A stretch of 11,422 bases of DNA from Sphingopyxis sp. Its GTDB lineage: Bacteria; Pseudomonadota; Alphaproteobacteria; Sphingomonadales; Sphingomonadaceae. The notes under the pieces were generated by a model. The model was not told the origin of the DNA. It did no database searches and saw only the letters and a list, made by a program, of their open reading frames with translations. Positions 6,688 to 11,422 of this stretch are shown here, piece after piece. The stretch lies in assembly GCA_026125835.1 (NCBI GenBank), contig JAHCKJ010000046.1, forward strand, positions 1 to 11,422. The letters are read 5' to 3'. Within the stretch, counting starts at the first letter, position 1; every line of letters starts with the position of its first letter. The position numbers were made by a program, and so were the translations under genes.

Positions 6688-7089
6688 TCAAAGTCCGCCC
6701 GCGAAACGGAACGAGAAGCGATAACCCGCCGGTTTCAGTTCGACATTGGTCATTCGGTCGGGCCGGACCGATTCCAGCGTGATGCTGCCGTCGGCGAGCG
6801 GCGTTGCTTCGCCCAGCGTCACCTCGAACGGCTGTTTCTGCCCATTGCCGCGCCACCAGACCATCTGCACCCGCACGCGGCCTGCCCACACACAAAGCGC
6901 GTTCATGGGGCAGCGGCTGTCCTCCAGCACCGCGACCGGTTCAACGATCGGCCCGTCGGCATAGGCGCGTTCGCCGAGTGCGACATTGCTCGCGTCGGGA
7001 ATCGGCGCCTGTTCGCGCGTCGTGGCACAAGCCGACAGCGTGAATGCGGCGGTCAAAAGGAAGGCGTCAAGGCTGCGACGGTTCCGCAT
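6688..7089 (-). CDS. Small lipoprotein with a paired-cysteine motif, function unknown
   Basis: A 133-residue protein with a charged N-terminus (MRNRR), a hydrophobic segment and the lipobox LSAC, so Cys21 should be lipidated and the mature protein anchored in the outer or inner membrane. The mature part is beta-rich. Its clearest signature is EDSRCPMNALCVWAGRVRV at about 56-74, with Cys60 and Cys66 likely disulfide-bonded. I recall this RCP-x4-CVWAG motif in many short uncharacterised secreted proteins. It ends at 6688, 19 nt from the hairpin, convergent with the methyltransferase. Its start is only 35 bp from the divergent thiE. No good Shine-Dalgarno precedes ATG 7089. Function cannot be assigned. 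Confidence 0.85.
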   Translation of the reverse strand: MRNRRSLDAFLLTAAFTLSACATTREQAPIPDASNVALGERAYADGPIVEPVAVLEDSRCPMNALCVWAGRVRVQMVWWRGNGQKQPFEVTLGEATPLADGSITLESVRPDRMTNVELKPAGYRFSFRFAGGL

Positions 7090-7118
7090 TTGCCGGTTGG
7101 TGAACCCGTCGCTATGAA
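7090..7118 (+). promoter_or_regulatory. Candidate thiE promoter giving a leaderless mRNA
   Basis: TTGCCG (7090-7095), a 17-nt spacer, and TATGAA (7113-7118, within GCTATGAAC). Only CGCGCG separates the -10 from the thiE ATG, so the predicted start of transcription is the A of the ATG. The 35-bp divergent gap leaves no room for a TPP riboswitch. Inferred from sequence only. Confidence 0.45.
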
Positions 7119-7124
7119 CGCGCG

Positions 7125-7772
7125 ATGACCCAAGCCACCCGTATTCCCTGCCAACTTTACCTCATCTCGCCGCTCGATGTCGGCGGCGATTTTCCCGATC
7201 AGCTGACGGCGGCGCTGGACGCCGGGACGGTCGCGGCATTCCAGTTTCGCGTTAAAGGCTTGGACCAGCATGATGCGGCGCGGCTGGCCGAACCGTTGCA
7301 GGCGATCTGCGCCGCGCACGACACCGCCTTCATCGTCAACGACGATGTCGCGCTCGCGAAGCGGCTCGGCGCCGACGGCGTGCATCTGGGGCAGGGCGAT
7401 GGCAATCCGAAGGAGGCGCGACGGATCCTTGGCCCCGACGCCCAGATTGGCGTGACCTGCCACGCCAGCCGGCATCTTGCGATGGAGGCGGGCGAGGCAG
7501 GGGCCGATTATGTCGCGTTCGGCGCTTTTTATCCGACGACAACCAAGGCGGTCGAGCACCACGCCGAGCCTGAAATCCTCTCCTGGTGGCAGGGCATGTT
7601 TGAATTGCCGTGCGTCGCAATCGGCGGGATCACGGTCGACAATGCGCGGCCGCTGATCGAAGCGGGTGCCGATTTTATCGCCGTGTCGGGCGGGGTGTGG
7701 GCGCACCCTGACGGTGTGGCCGCTGCCGTCCGGGCGTTTGATGCGCTGCTGAACGATCAGCCCAACGAGTAA
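7125..7772 (+). CDS. thiE: Thiamine-phosphate synthase
   Basis: Joins HMP-pyrophosphate and the thiazole phosphate to give thiamine phosphate, the precursor of thiamine diphosphate; cytoplasmic TIM barrel. The 215 residues show the family's active-site series: FQFRVK with Arg42 and Lys44 (usually QxREK, so the Glu is Val43), VNDDVALA with Asn72-Asp73, GVHLGQGD with Asp92, GVTCHA at 109-114, YPTTTK with Lys141, AIGGI at 165-169 and the closing AVSGGVW. ThiE rather than the TenI aminase is favoured by the Arg, Lys, Asn-Asp and Asp set. ATG 7125 has no Shine-Dalgarno; an out-of-frame ATG at 7114 terminates at once across the thiE start. The gene stands alone, divergent from the lipoprotein. Confidence 0.92.
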   Translation: MTQATRIPCQLYLISPLDVGGDFPDQLTAALDAGTVAAFQFRVKGLDQHDAARLAEPLQAICAAHDTAFIVNDDVALAKRLGADGVHLGQGDGNPKEARRILGPDAQIGVTCHASRHLAMEAGEAGADYVAFGAFYPTTTKAVEHHAEPEILSWWQGMFELPCVAIGGITVDNARPLIEAGADFIAVSGGVWAHPDGVAAAVRAFDALLNDQPNE

Positions 7773-7930
7773 TCGTGCCCGGCTTTTTTCGGCGTGTCAT
7801 TCGACGGGGTCGGCAGCGGCACATCCCTGCGCCAGCCGAACAGGCCTGCGCAAGGCGCCGGGCGGGTCTTTTGCGCGGCGTCACGTCCGTCAGGGTGGGG
7901 CGTCTTGTGAGAAAGTTCGATACGCATCAT
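7757..7930 (-). CDS. Possible small basic protein, hypothetical
   Basis: A 57-residue ORF starting at ATG 7930 (or 7927) and ending 16 nt inside the 3' end of thiE on the opposite strand. The product is rich in Pro, Lys, Arg and Asp, with a Trp (FGWRRDVPLP) and the tail KKAGHDYSLG, and has no signal peptide, helix pattern or motif I recognise. Third-position GC is high, roughly as in the neighbours, which gives mild support. There is no clear Shine-Dalgarno. The same frame stays open upstream to 8221, so openness alone means little in DNA of this GC content. It could equally be non-coding. Confidence 0.3.
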   Translation of the reverse strand: MMRIELSHKTPHPDGRDAAQKTRPAPCAGLFGWRRDVPLPTPSNDTPKKAGHDYSLG

Positions 7931-8023
7931 GGCGCCGATATGCCGCGGACGCAGGTTGGTATATTGTATCGATGCGTCAAATCGGGCTCGGTTCGTCGCT
8001 TCTGGCGCTTTGGTCCAATCGGC

Positions 8024-8052
8024 TTGCCTGAACCGCCGCGGGCCGCTACAGG
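8024..8052 (+). promoter_or_regulatory. Candidate efp promoter
   Basis: TTGCCT (8024-8029), a 17-nt spacer and TACAGG (8047-8052). Read as GCTACAGG, the -10 matches the alphaproteobacterial GCTANA pattern. Predicted transcription starts near 8059, leaving a leader of about 65 nt before efp. Confidence 0.5.
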
Positions 8053-8064
8053 CGCCCACCTGAT

Positions 8065-8088
8065 ACCGCCCGCCATCGGGCGCGCGGT
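8065..8088 (+). promoter_or_regulatory. Hairpin in the efp leader
   Basis: CGCCCG (8067-8072) pairs with CGGGCG (8077-8082) around a CCAT loop. An alternative outer pairing joins ACCGC (8065-8069) with GCGGT (8084-8088). It lies between the predicted transcription start and the efp start and could affect translation or RNA stability. Confidence 0.35.
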
Positions 8089-8123
8089 TTGCTCTTTCCA
8101 TCCTTGAACAGCGAGTGTGCGCG

Positions 8124-8687
8124 ATGAAAATCACCGGCGTTGAAATCCGTCCCGGCAACATTATCGAATATGAAGGCGGGATCTGGAAGGTCACGAAGAT
8201 CCAGCACACCCAGCCGGGCAAGGGCGGCGCCTATATGCAGGTCGAGGCCAAGAATCTGATCGACGGGCGCAAGCTCAACAACCGTTTCCGCAGCGCCGAC
8301 ACCGTCGAAAAAGTCCGCCTCGACACCAAGGATTTTCAGTTCCTCTACGCCGAGGGCGACGATCTGGTGTTCATGGACAAGGACACGTTCGAACAGATCA
8401 ACATCGGCAAGGATGTTGTCGGCGAGGCGCATGAATTCCTGCAGGATGGCATGGATGTCGTGCTCGAGCTGTGGGAAGAGCGCCCGATTTCGGTCGAACT
8501 CCCCGAAACGATCGAAGCGACGATCGTCGAGGCCGACGCGGTGGTGAAGGGCCAGACCGCCTCGTCGTCGTACAAGCCCGCGATCCTCGACAATGGCGTG
8601 CGCGTGATGGTGCCGCCGCACATCACCAGCGGAACGAAGATTGTCGTGCATGTGTACGACCGCGAATATGTGCGGCGCGCCGACTGA
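8124..8687 (+). CDS. efp: Translation elongation factor P
   Basis: EF-P binds the ribosome between the P and E sites and relieves stalling on proline runs. The 187 residues have the three-domain EF-P layout. Domain I (1-65) has the loop PGKGGAYMQV at 31-40, whose tip Lys33 is the residue modified in many species. Domain II (about 66-127) includes VFMDKDTFEQI. Domain III (about 130-187) includes the signature around SSSYKPAILDNGVRVMVPPHI. ATG 8124 gives MKITGVEIRPGN, the usual start; a GTG at 8115 would add three residues. The Shine-Dalgarno is weak. No epmA or epmB modification gene lies in the window. The TGA overlaps the ATG of the downstream cupin by 1 nt. Confidence 0.96.
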   Translation: MKITGVEIRPGNIIEYEGGIWKVTKIQHTQPGKGGAYMQVEAKNLIDGRKLNNRFRSADTVEKVRLDTKDFQFLYAEGDDLVFMDKDTFEQINIGKDVVGEAHEFLQDGMDVVLELWEERPISVELPETIEATIVEADAVVKGQTASSSYKPAILDNGVRVMVPPHITSGTKIVVHVYDREYVRRAD

Positions 8688-9004
8688 TGGCTAAGATCGT
8701 CACCGACGCGCGGAGCTTTCGGGCCGACCGAGCGTGGGGGGCGCGCGACCTCGTAGAGATCGAAGGCGCCAGCGTCCGCCTGCATTGGACGGACCAGCCT
8801 TATAAATGGCATGTCAACGACGGCGCCGAACTGTTTTGCGTCATCGCCGGGACGGTCGACATGCATTATCGAGAGGCGGGCGAGGAGCGTGTTGCGCGCC
8901 TCGACGCCGGCGACATGTTTGTAGCCGATGTCGGCGACGAACATGTCGCGCATCCGGTGGGCGAGGCCCGCATTTTGGTCGTAGAACGTAAGGGATCCGT
9001 ATAG
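8687..9004 (+). CDS. Small single-domain cupin protein
   Basis: A 105-residue cytoplasmic beta-barrel protein of the cupin superfamily; substrate and reaction unknown. Cupin motif 1 is seen as WHVNDGAELFCVIAG at 41-55, with His42, Asn44 in place of the second histidine, Glu48 and Gly55. Motif 2 is AGDMFVADVGDEHVAHP at 74-90, with Gly75, Gly83 and His86. The metal site would be His, (Asn), Glu, His, so it may bind a metal weakly or differently. It starts on the last base of the efp stop (TGATG) and its TAG shares one base with the next start (TAGTG), so the three genes are translationally coupled. I do not recognise a named family. Confidence 0.88.
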   Translation: MAKIVTDARSFRADRAWGARDLVEIEGASVRLHWTDQPYKWHVNDGAELFCVIAGTVDMHYREAGEERVARLDAGDMFVADVGDEHVAHPVGEARILVVERKGSV

Positions 9005-9822
9005 TGGCCGTATCCGGCATCATCACCGTCATGGAACGCGCCGCGCGCAAGGCGGGAACCAAACTGCGCCGCGACTTTGGCGAGATCGAGCATCTGCAGG
9101 TGTCGCAAAAAGGACCGGCCGATTTCGTGTCGAAGGCCGATCAGGCGGCCGAGCGCACCTTGTACGACGAGCTTGGCCGCGACCGCCCCGGCTGGGGGTT
9201 TCTGATGGAAGAAGCCGGCGAGATCGCCGGCGAGCCGGGCAAGCCGCGCTTCATCATCGATCCGCTCGACGGCACGTCGAACTTCCTCCACGCGATCCCG
9301 CATTTTGCGATTTCGATCGCGGTGCAGGAGCCGAAGCTGGGCGGTGGCTGGGGCGATGTGACGGCTTGCCTGATCTATCAGCCGGTGACCGACGAAAGCT
9401 ATTGGGCCGAACGCGGCCGCGGGGCGTGGCTGCACGACCGCCGCCTGCGGGTGGCGTCGCGCCGTCACCTCAATGAATGCCTGGTCGCGACCGGCATTCC
9501 GTTCATGGGCCATGGCGATTTTGCGCAGTGGAGCCGCATTTTCGGAGCGGTCGCCCCCGAGGTCGCGGGCATTCGGCGCTTCGGTGCCGCCAGCCTCGAC
9601 CTCGCATGGGTGGCGGCGGGTCGCTACGACGGTTTCTGGGAAAGCAATCTGAAGCCATGGGACGTCGCGGCAGGCATGTTGCTGGTTCGCGAAGCGGGCG
9701 GTTTCGTCACCGACTTTCGCGGCGGCGATCGCGCGATCGAGCGCAGCGAATTTATCGCGGGGAGTGCTGCGGTCCATTCCAAGTTGCAAAAATTGGTTGC
9801 AGGCGCGCTGCGCAACGCATGA
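9004..9822 (+). CDS. suhB: Inositol monophosphatase family protein (SuhB-like)
   Basis: Mg-dependent phosphatase of the IMPase fold that removes phosphate from inositol-1-phosphate or related compounds. Motif A is DPLDGTSNF at 86-94 with Asp86 and Asp89, preceded by the metal-binding pair Glu69-Glu70. Motif B is WDVAAGMLLVREAGG at 219-233 with Asp220. The 272 residues are of normal length. The GTG start at 9004 overlaps the cupin stop and gives MAVSGIITVMERAARKAG, which fits sphingomonad relatives as I recall them; ATG 9031 would remove nine residues. Escherichia coli SuhB also joins the Nus antitermination complex; whether this protein does is unknown. A 10-bp hairpin follows directly. Confidence 0.88.
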   Translation: MAVSGIITVMERAARKAGTKLRRDFGEIEHLQVSQKGPADFVSKADQAAERTLYDELGRDRPGWGFLMEEAGEIAGEPGKPRFIIDPLDGTSNFLHAIPHFAISIAVQEPKLGGGWGDVTACLIYQPVTDESYWAERGRGAWLHDRRLRVASRRHLNECLVATGIPFMGHGDFAQWSRIFGAVAPEVAGIRRFGAASLDLAWVAAGRYDGFWESNLKPWDVAAGMLLVREAGGFVTDFRGGDRAIERSEFIAGSAAVHSKLQKLVAGALRNA

Positions 9823-9830
9823 ATTTATCC

Positions 9831-9855
9831 GTCATCCCGGGAAGGCCGGGATGAC
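9831..9855. terminator. GTCATCCCGG hairpin after suhB
   Basis: GTCATCCCGG (9831-9840) and CCGGGATGAC (9846-9855) form a perfect 10-bp stem with a GAAGG loop, 8 nt after the suhB stop. It stands between convergent genes, so it may serve both. A short ATTT follows on the plus strand. This sequence is a common dispersed extragenic palindrome in bacteria, so it may be both repeat and terminator. Confidence 0.6.
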
Positions 9856-9869
9856 ATTTCTGGCTGAAC

Positions 9870-10352
9870 TTACTTCTCGAACACAAATTCGCGGAAACTG
9901 TCCATCAGCGATGCCCAGGTGTTGAGCGTCTCGCCGACATTTTCCCGCGGGATGCCCGCGAAGTCGAGATCGACGTCCATTTCCAGCACCGGATCGCCCA
10001 CGTCGTCACGATAGGCACGGGCAAATCTTTTTTCCCTGTTCCACTTGTTCAACTGGTCGAGTGTGACGTCCTTCGCATCGCTGAACCCCATATAATATTG
10101 CAAGGTCTTGCACTTTTTCCCCTCCTCGCAATTCATGAACAGGATGAGGAATTTCAGGCCGTTGCGATTGCTTTCGATATAGGGGTCGTCGCCGGCCTTG
10201 CTGACGATGGTCGCGGGCCAGCCCCGCGACTCGACGATGGCCTTGATCGTTGCCGGATTGGCCGCGTTGACGAGTTCGGCGTGCGCCGGTGCCGGTGCGA
10301 AACAGGCAAACATTCCCAGTGCAAGCGCCGCGCGCGTGACATGACGTACCAT
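9870..10352 (-). CDS. Secreted YbjN-domain protein
   Basis: A 160-residue protein with a Sec signal peptide: positive start (MVRHVTR), hydrophobic core, and a cut after AHA (Ala25), so the mature protein is periplasmic. The rest (about 29-155) looks like a YbjN/type III chaperone-like fold: an N-terminal helix (TIKAIVESRGW), strands ending FLILFMNC, a paired Cys75/Cys81 in CEEGKKC, then TLQYYMGF, the LDQLNKWNREKRFARAY helix and a C-terminal helix (LNTWASLMDSFREFVFEK). YbjN-family proteins are poorly understood; a chaperone or regulatory role is suspected. A run of seven G lies 3 nt before ATG 10352 and acts as the ribosome binding site. It is convergent with suhB and divergent from nuoA. Confidence 0.85.
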   Translation of the reverse strand: MVRHVTRAALALGMFACFAPAPAHAELVNAANPATIKAIVESRGWPATIVSKAGDDPYIESNRNGLKFLILFMNCEEGKKCKTLQYYMGFSDAKDVTLDQLNKWNREKRFARAYRDDVGDPVLEMDVDLDFAGIPRENVGETLNTWASLMDSFREFVFEK

Positions 10353-10409
10353 AAACCCCCCCTGTCAAACCGCGCCCGGCGGCGCGGGAATAAGCGATTA
10401 TCCGCGGTG

Positions 10410-10438
10410 ATTATCATGGCGATAGCAGTTCGTGCCAG
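10410..10438 (-). promoter_or_regulatory. Candidate promoter of the YbjN-domain gene
   Basis: On the minus strand CTGGCA (10433-10438), a 17-nt spacer and GATAAT (10410-10415). Transcription would start near 10403, about 50 nt before the ATG. A second GATAAT lies at 10397-10402, 13 bp away, making a direct repeat GATTATC on the plus strand (10396-10402 and 10409-10415). Confidence 0.4.
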
Positions 10439-10488
10439 CGCGCATTGCGCTTTTGATCACACCGGCACGAAAATCATGCCCGCAGCGC

Positions 10489-10517
10489 TTGCGAGGCGCG
10501 ACCGGCTGGCCTAAAGC
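10489..10517 (+). promoter_or_regulatory. Candidate nuo operon promoter
   Basis: TTGCGA (10489-10494), a 17-nt spacer and TAAAGC (10512-10517); read as CTAAAGC, the -10 resembles the alphaproteobacterial CTANA pattern. Transcription would begin near 10524, about 44 nt before nuoA. Confidence 0.35.
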
Positions 10518-10567
10518 GCCCGCATAAACGGGTGGCAAACACCTCTAAAACAAGACTGCGAGCGCCG

Positions 10568-10942
10568 ATGGTCGATCTGACGCAATATCTGCCGATTCTG
10601 ATATTCCTGGTTATTGCAGCCGGGCTGTCGACGGCGTTCGTGTTCCTGCCGATGGGCGTGGCGCGGCTGACCGGCGCGCACCAGCCCGAACCGGAAAAAC
10701 TGACCGAATATGAATGCGGATTCCCGGCGTTCGAAAATGCGCGAAGCCAGTTCGACGTCCGCTTCTATCTGGTCGCTATCTTGTTCATCATTTTCGACCT
10801 CGAGGCGGCGTTTCTGTTCCCCTGGGCTGTCAGTCTGGGCGAAATCGGCTGGGAAGGCTGGGGCGCCATGATGGTCTTTCTGGCGATTCTGACGGTCGGC
10901 TTCATTTATGAGTGGAAGAAAGGGGCGCTGAATTGGGAATGA
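10568..10942 (+). CDS. nuoA: NADH-quinone oxidoreductase subunit A
   Basis: Small membrane subunit of respiratory complex I, near the quinone channel. The 124-residue product has three membrane helices at about 6-28, 64-87 and 97-115. It carries the conserved loop EYECGFPAFENARSQFDVRFY (47-67, with Cys50) and FDLEAAFLFPWA at 76-87, with Asp77 and Glu79. The start is ATG 10568 (MVDLTQYLP), typical for the family; a GTG at 10532 would add 12 polar residues that look foreign. The Shine-Dalgarno is weak. The stop overlaps nuoB by 4 nt (ATGA). Confidence 0.95.
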   Translation: MVDLTQYLPILIFLVIAAGLSTAFVFLPMGVARLTGAHQPEPEKLTEYECGFPAFENARSQFDVRFYLVAILFIIFDLEAAFLFPWAVSLGEIGWEGWGAMMVFLAILTVGFIYEWKKGALNWE

Positions 10943-11422
10943 GCAATTCGAGCATCCTGATGCCGGGCCAGATGCCGGTGGCGCCGGGCACGGACCCCGA
11001 CCAGTCTTTCTTCGATGATCTCAACAGCGAGATCGGCGACAAGGGCTTTCTTGTCACTTCGACCGAAGATCTGTTCAACTGGGCGCGCACCGGCTCGCTG
11101 TGGTGGATGACATTCGGCCTGGCCTGCTGCGCGGTCGAGATGATCCACGTCAACATGCCGCGCTACGACCTGGAGCGGTTCGGCGCCGCGCCGCGCGCCT
11201 CGCCGCGCCAGTCGGATGTCATGATCGTTGCCGGTACGCTGTGCAACAAGATGGCGCCCGCGCTGCGCAAGGTCTACGATCAGATGTCGGAGCCGCGCTA
11301 TGTCATCTCGATGGGCTCCTGCGCCAATGGCGGCGGCTACTACCACTACTCCTATTCGGTGGTGCGCGGTTGCGACCGCATCGTGCCGGTCGACATCTAC
11401 GTGCCGGGCTGCCCGCCGACCG
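10939..11422 (+). CDS. nuoB: NADH-quinone oxidoreductase subunit B, 3' end cut by window edge
   Basis: Complex I peripheral-arm subunit that carries cluster N2, the last iron-sulfur cluster before quinone. Reading from ATG 10939 in the ATGA overlap with nuoA gives 161 complete codons. All four N2 cysteines are visible: Cys63-Cys64 in LACCAVEM, Cys128 in GSCANGGGYYHY and Cys158 in VPGCPPT. Also visible are WWMTFG at 55-60 and the nearby helix with PRYDLERFGAAPR, which carries the conserved Asp/Arg patch. The extended N-terminus (about 35 residues before GFLVTS) is common in alphaproteobacteria. Only the C-terminal part is missing. The next gene outside the window should be nuoC. Confidence 0.97.
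   Translation, partial: MSNSSILMPGQMPVAPGTDPDQSFFDDLNSEIGDKGFLVTSTEDLFNWARTGSLWWMTFGLACCAVEMIHVNMPRYDLERFGAAPRASPRQSDVMIVAGTLCNKMAPALRKVYDQMSEPRYVISMGSCANGGGYYHYSYSVVRGCDRIVPVDIYVPGCPPT

Larger units (their letters stand above)
7773..8123. other. Gene-poor region between thiE and efp
   Basis: About 350 bp with no firmly supported gene. It holds the possible minus-strand ORF (7757-7930), a T6 run at 7784-7789 shortly after the thiE stop but without a strong stem, an AT-rich island at 7959-7970 (TATATTGTATC) unlike its GC-rich setting, the candidate efp promoter (8024-8052) and a leader hairpin (8065-8088). Confidence 0.5.

Noticed and set aside
7773..7795. Intrinsic terminator at the T6 run after thiE
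   Set aside because: No convincing GC-rich stem directly precedes the T-run.
7931..8221. Upstream extension of the minus-strand ORF over the efp 5' end
   Set aside because: It would run antisense through the efp promoter and its conserved N-terminus, and the sequence shows no motif.
10431..10469. CGTGCC...GGCACG inverted repeat as an operator or sRNA
   Set aside because: Only 6 bp arms 27 nt apart in GC-rich DNA; likely chance.
1..11422. A novel defence, mobile or biosynthetic system
   Set aside because: All substantial genes are recognisable housekeeping or small conserved proteins; no integrase, transposase, toxin pair, repeat array or compositional break was seen.

Overview
This 11.4 kb window is high-GC, bacterial and chromosomal. 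Gene order and protein style point to an alphaproteobacterium of the order Sphingomonadales; a Sphingopyxis-like genus is my best guess, from recall and not from a search. Supporting features are the zapA / tkt-gap-pgk-fba neighbourhood, a bacterial class I FBP aldolase, efp followed by cupin and suhB, and several -10 elements that resemble the alphaproteobacterial pattern (GCTANA-like). I see no mobile element, CRISPR array, tRNA, rRNA or prophage gene. It looks like a core housekeeping region, and I did not find an undescribed multi-gene system.

Layout. (1) 1-570, minus strand: zapA (3' end cut by the window edge), preceded by a small coiled-coil protein whose stop overlaps the zapA start. 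(2) 738-6610, plus strand: tkt, gap, pgk, fba class I and an O-methyltransferase, closely spaced and probably one carbon-metabolism operon, ending at an 18-bp perfect hairpin. (3) 6688-7089, minus: a small lipoprotein. Only 35 bp away, thiE (7125-7772) runs divergently. (4) 7773-8123: a gene-poor stretch with a possible small minus-strand ORF and the likely efp promoter. (5) 8124-9822, plus: efp, a small cupin and an inositol-monophosphatase-family protein, joined by two 1-nt start/stop overlaps and closed by a GTCATCCCGG-type hairpin. (6) 9870-10352, minus: a secreted YbjN-domain protein. (7) 10568 to the end, plus: nuoA and a partial nuoB, the start of the complex I operon.

How the genes work together. 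Tkt, Gap, Pgk and Fba join the non-oxidative pentose phosphate pathway to lower glycolysis/gluconeogenesis. ThiE makes the precursor of thiamine diphosphate, the Tkt cofactor, but has its own start region. EF-P and SuhB both touch gene expression (EF-P in elongation; E. coli SuhB is also known from Nus antitermination). NuoA/NuoB begin respiratory complex I.

The points most worth a second look are two putative leaderless starts with identical promoter geometry (upstream of the zapA pair and of thiE), a 7-G run that puts the best O-methyltransferase start codon one base out of frame, and the strong hairpins between transcription units.
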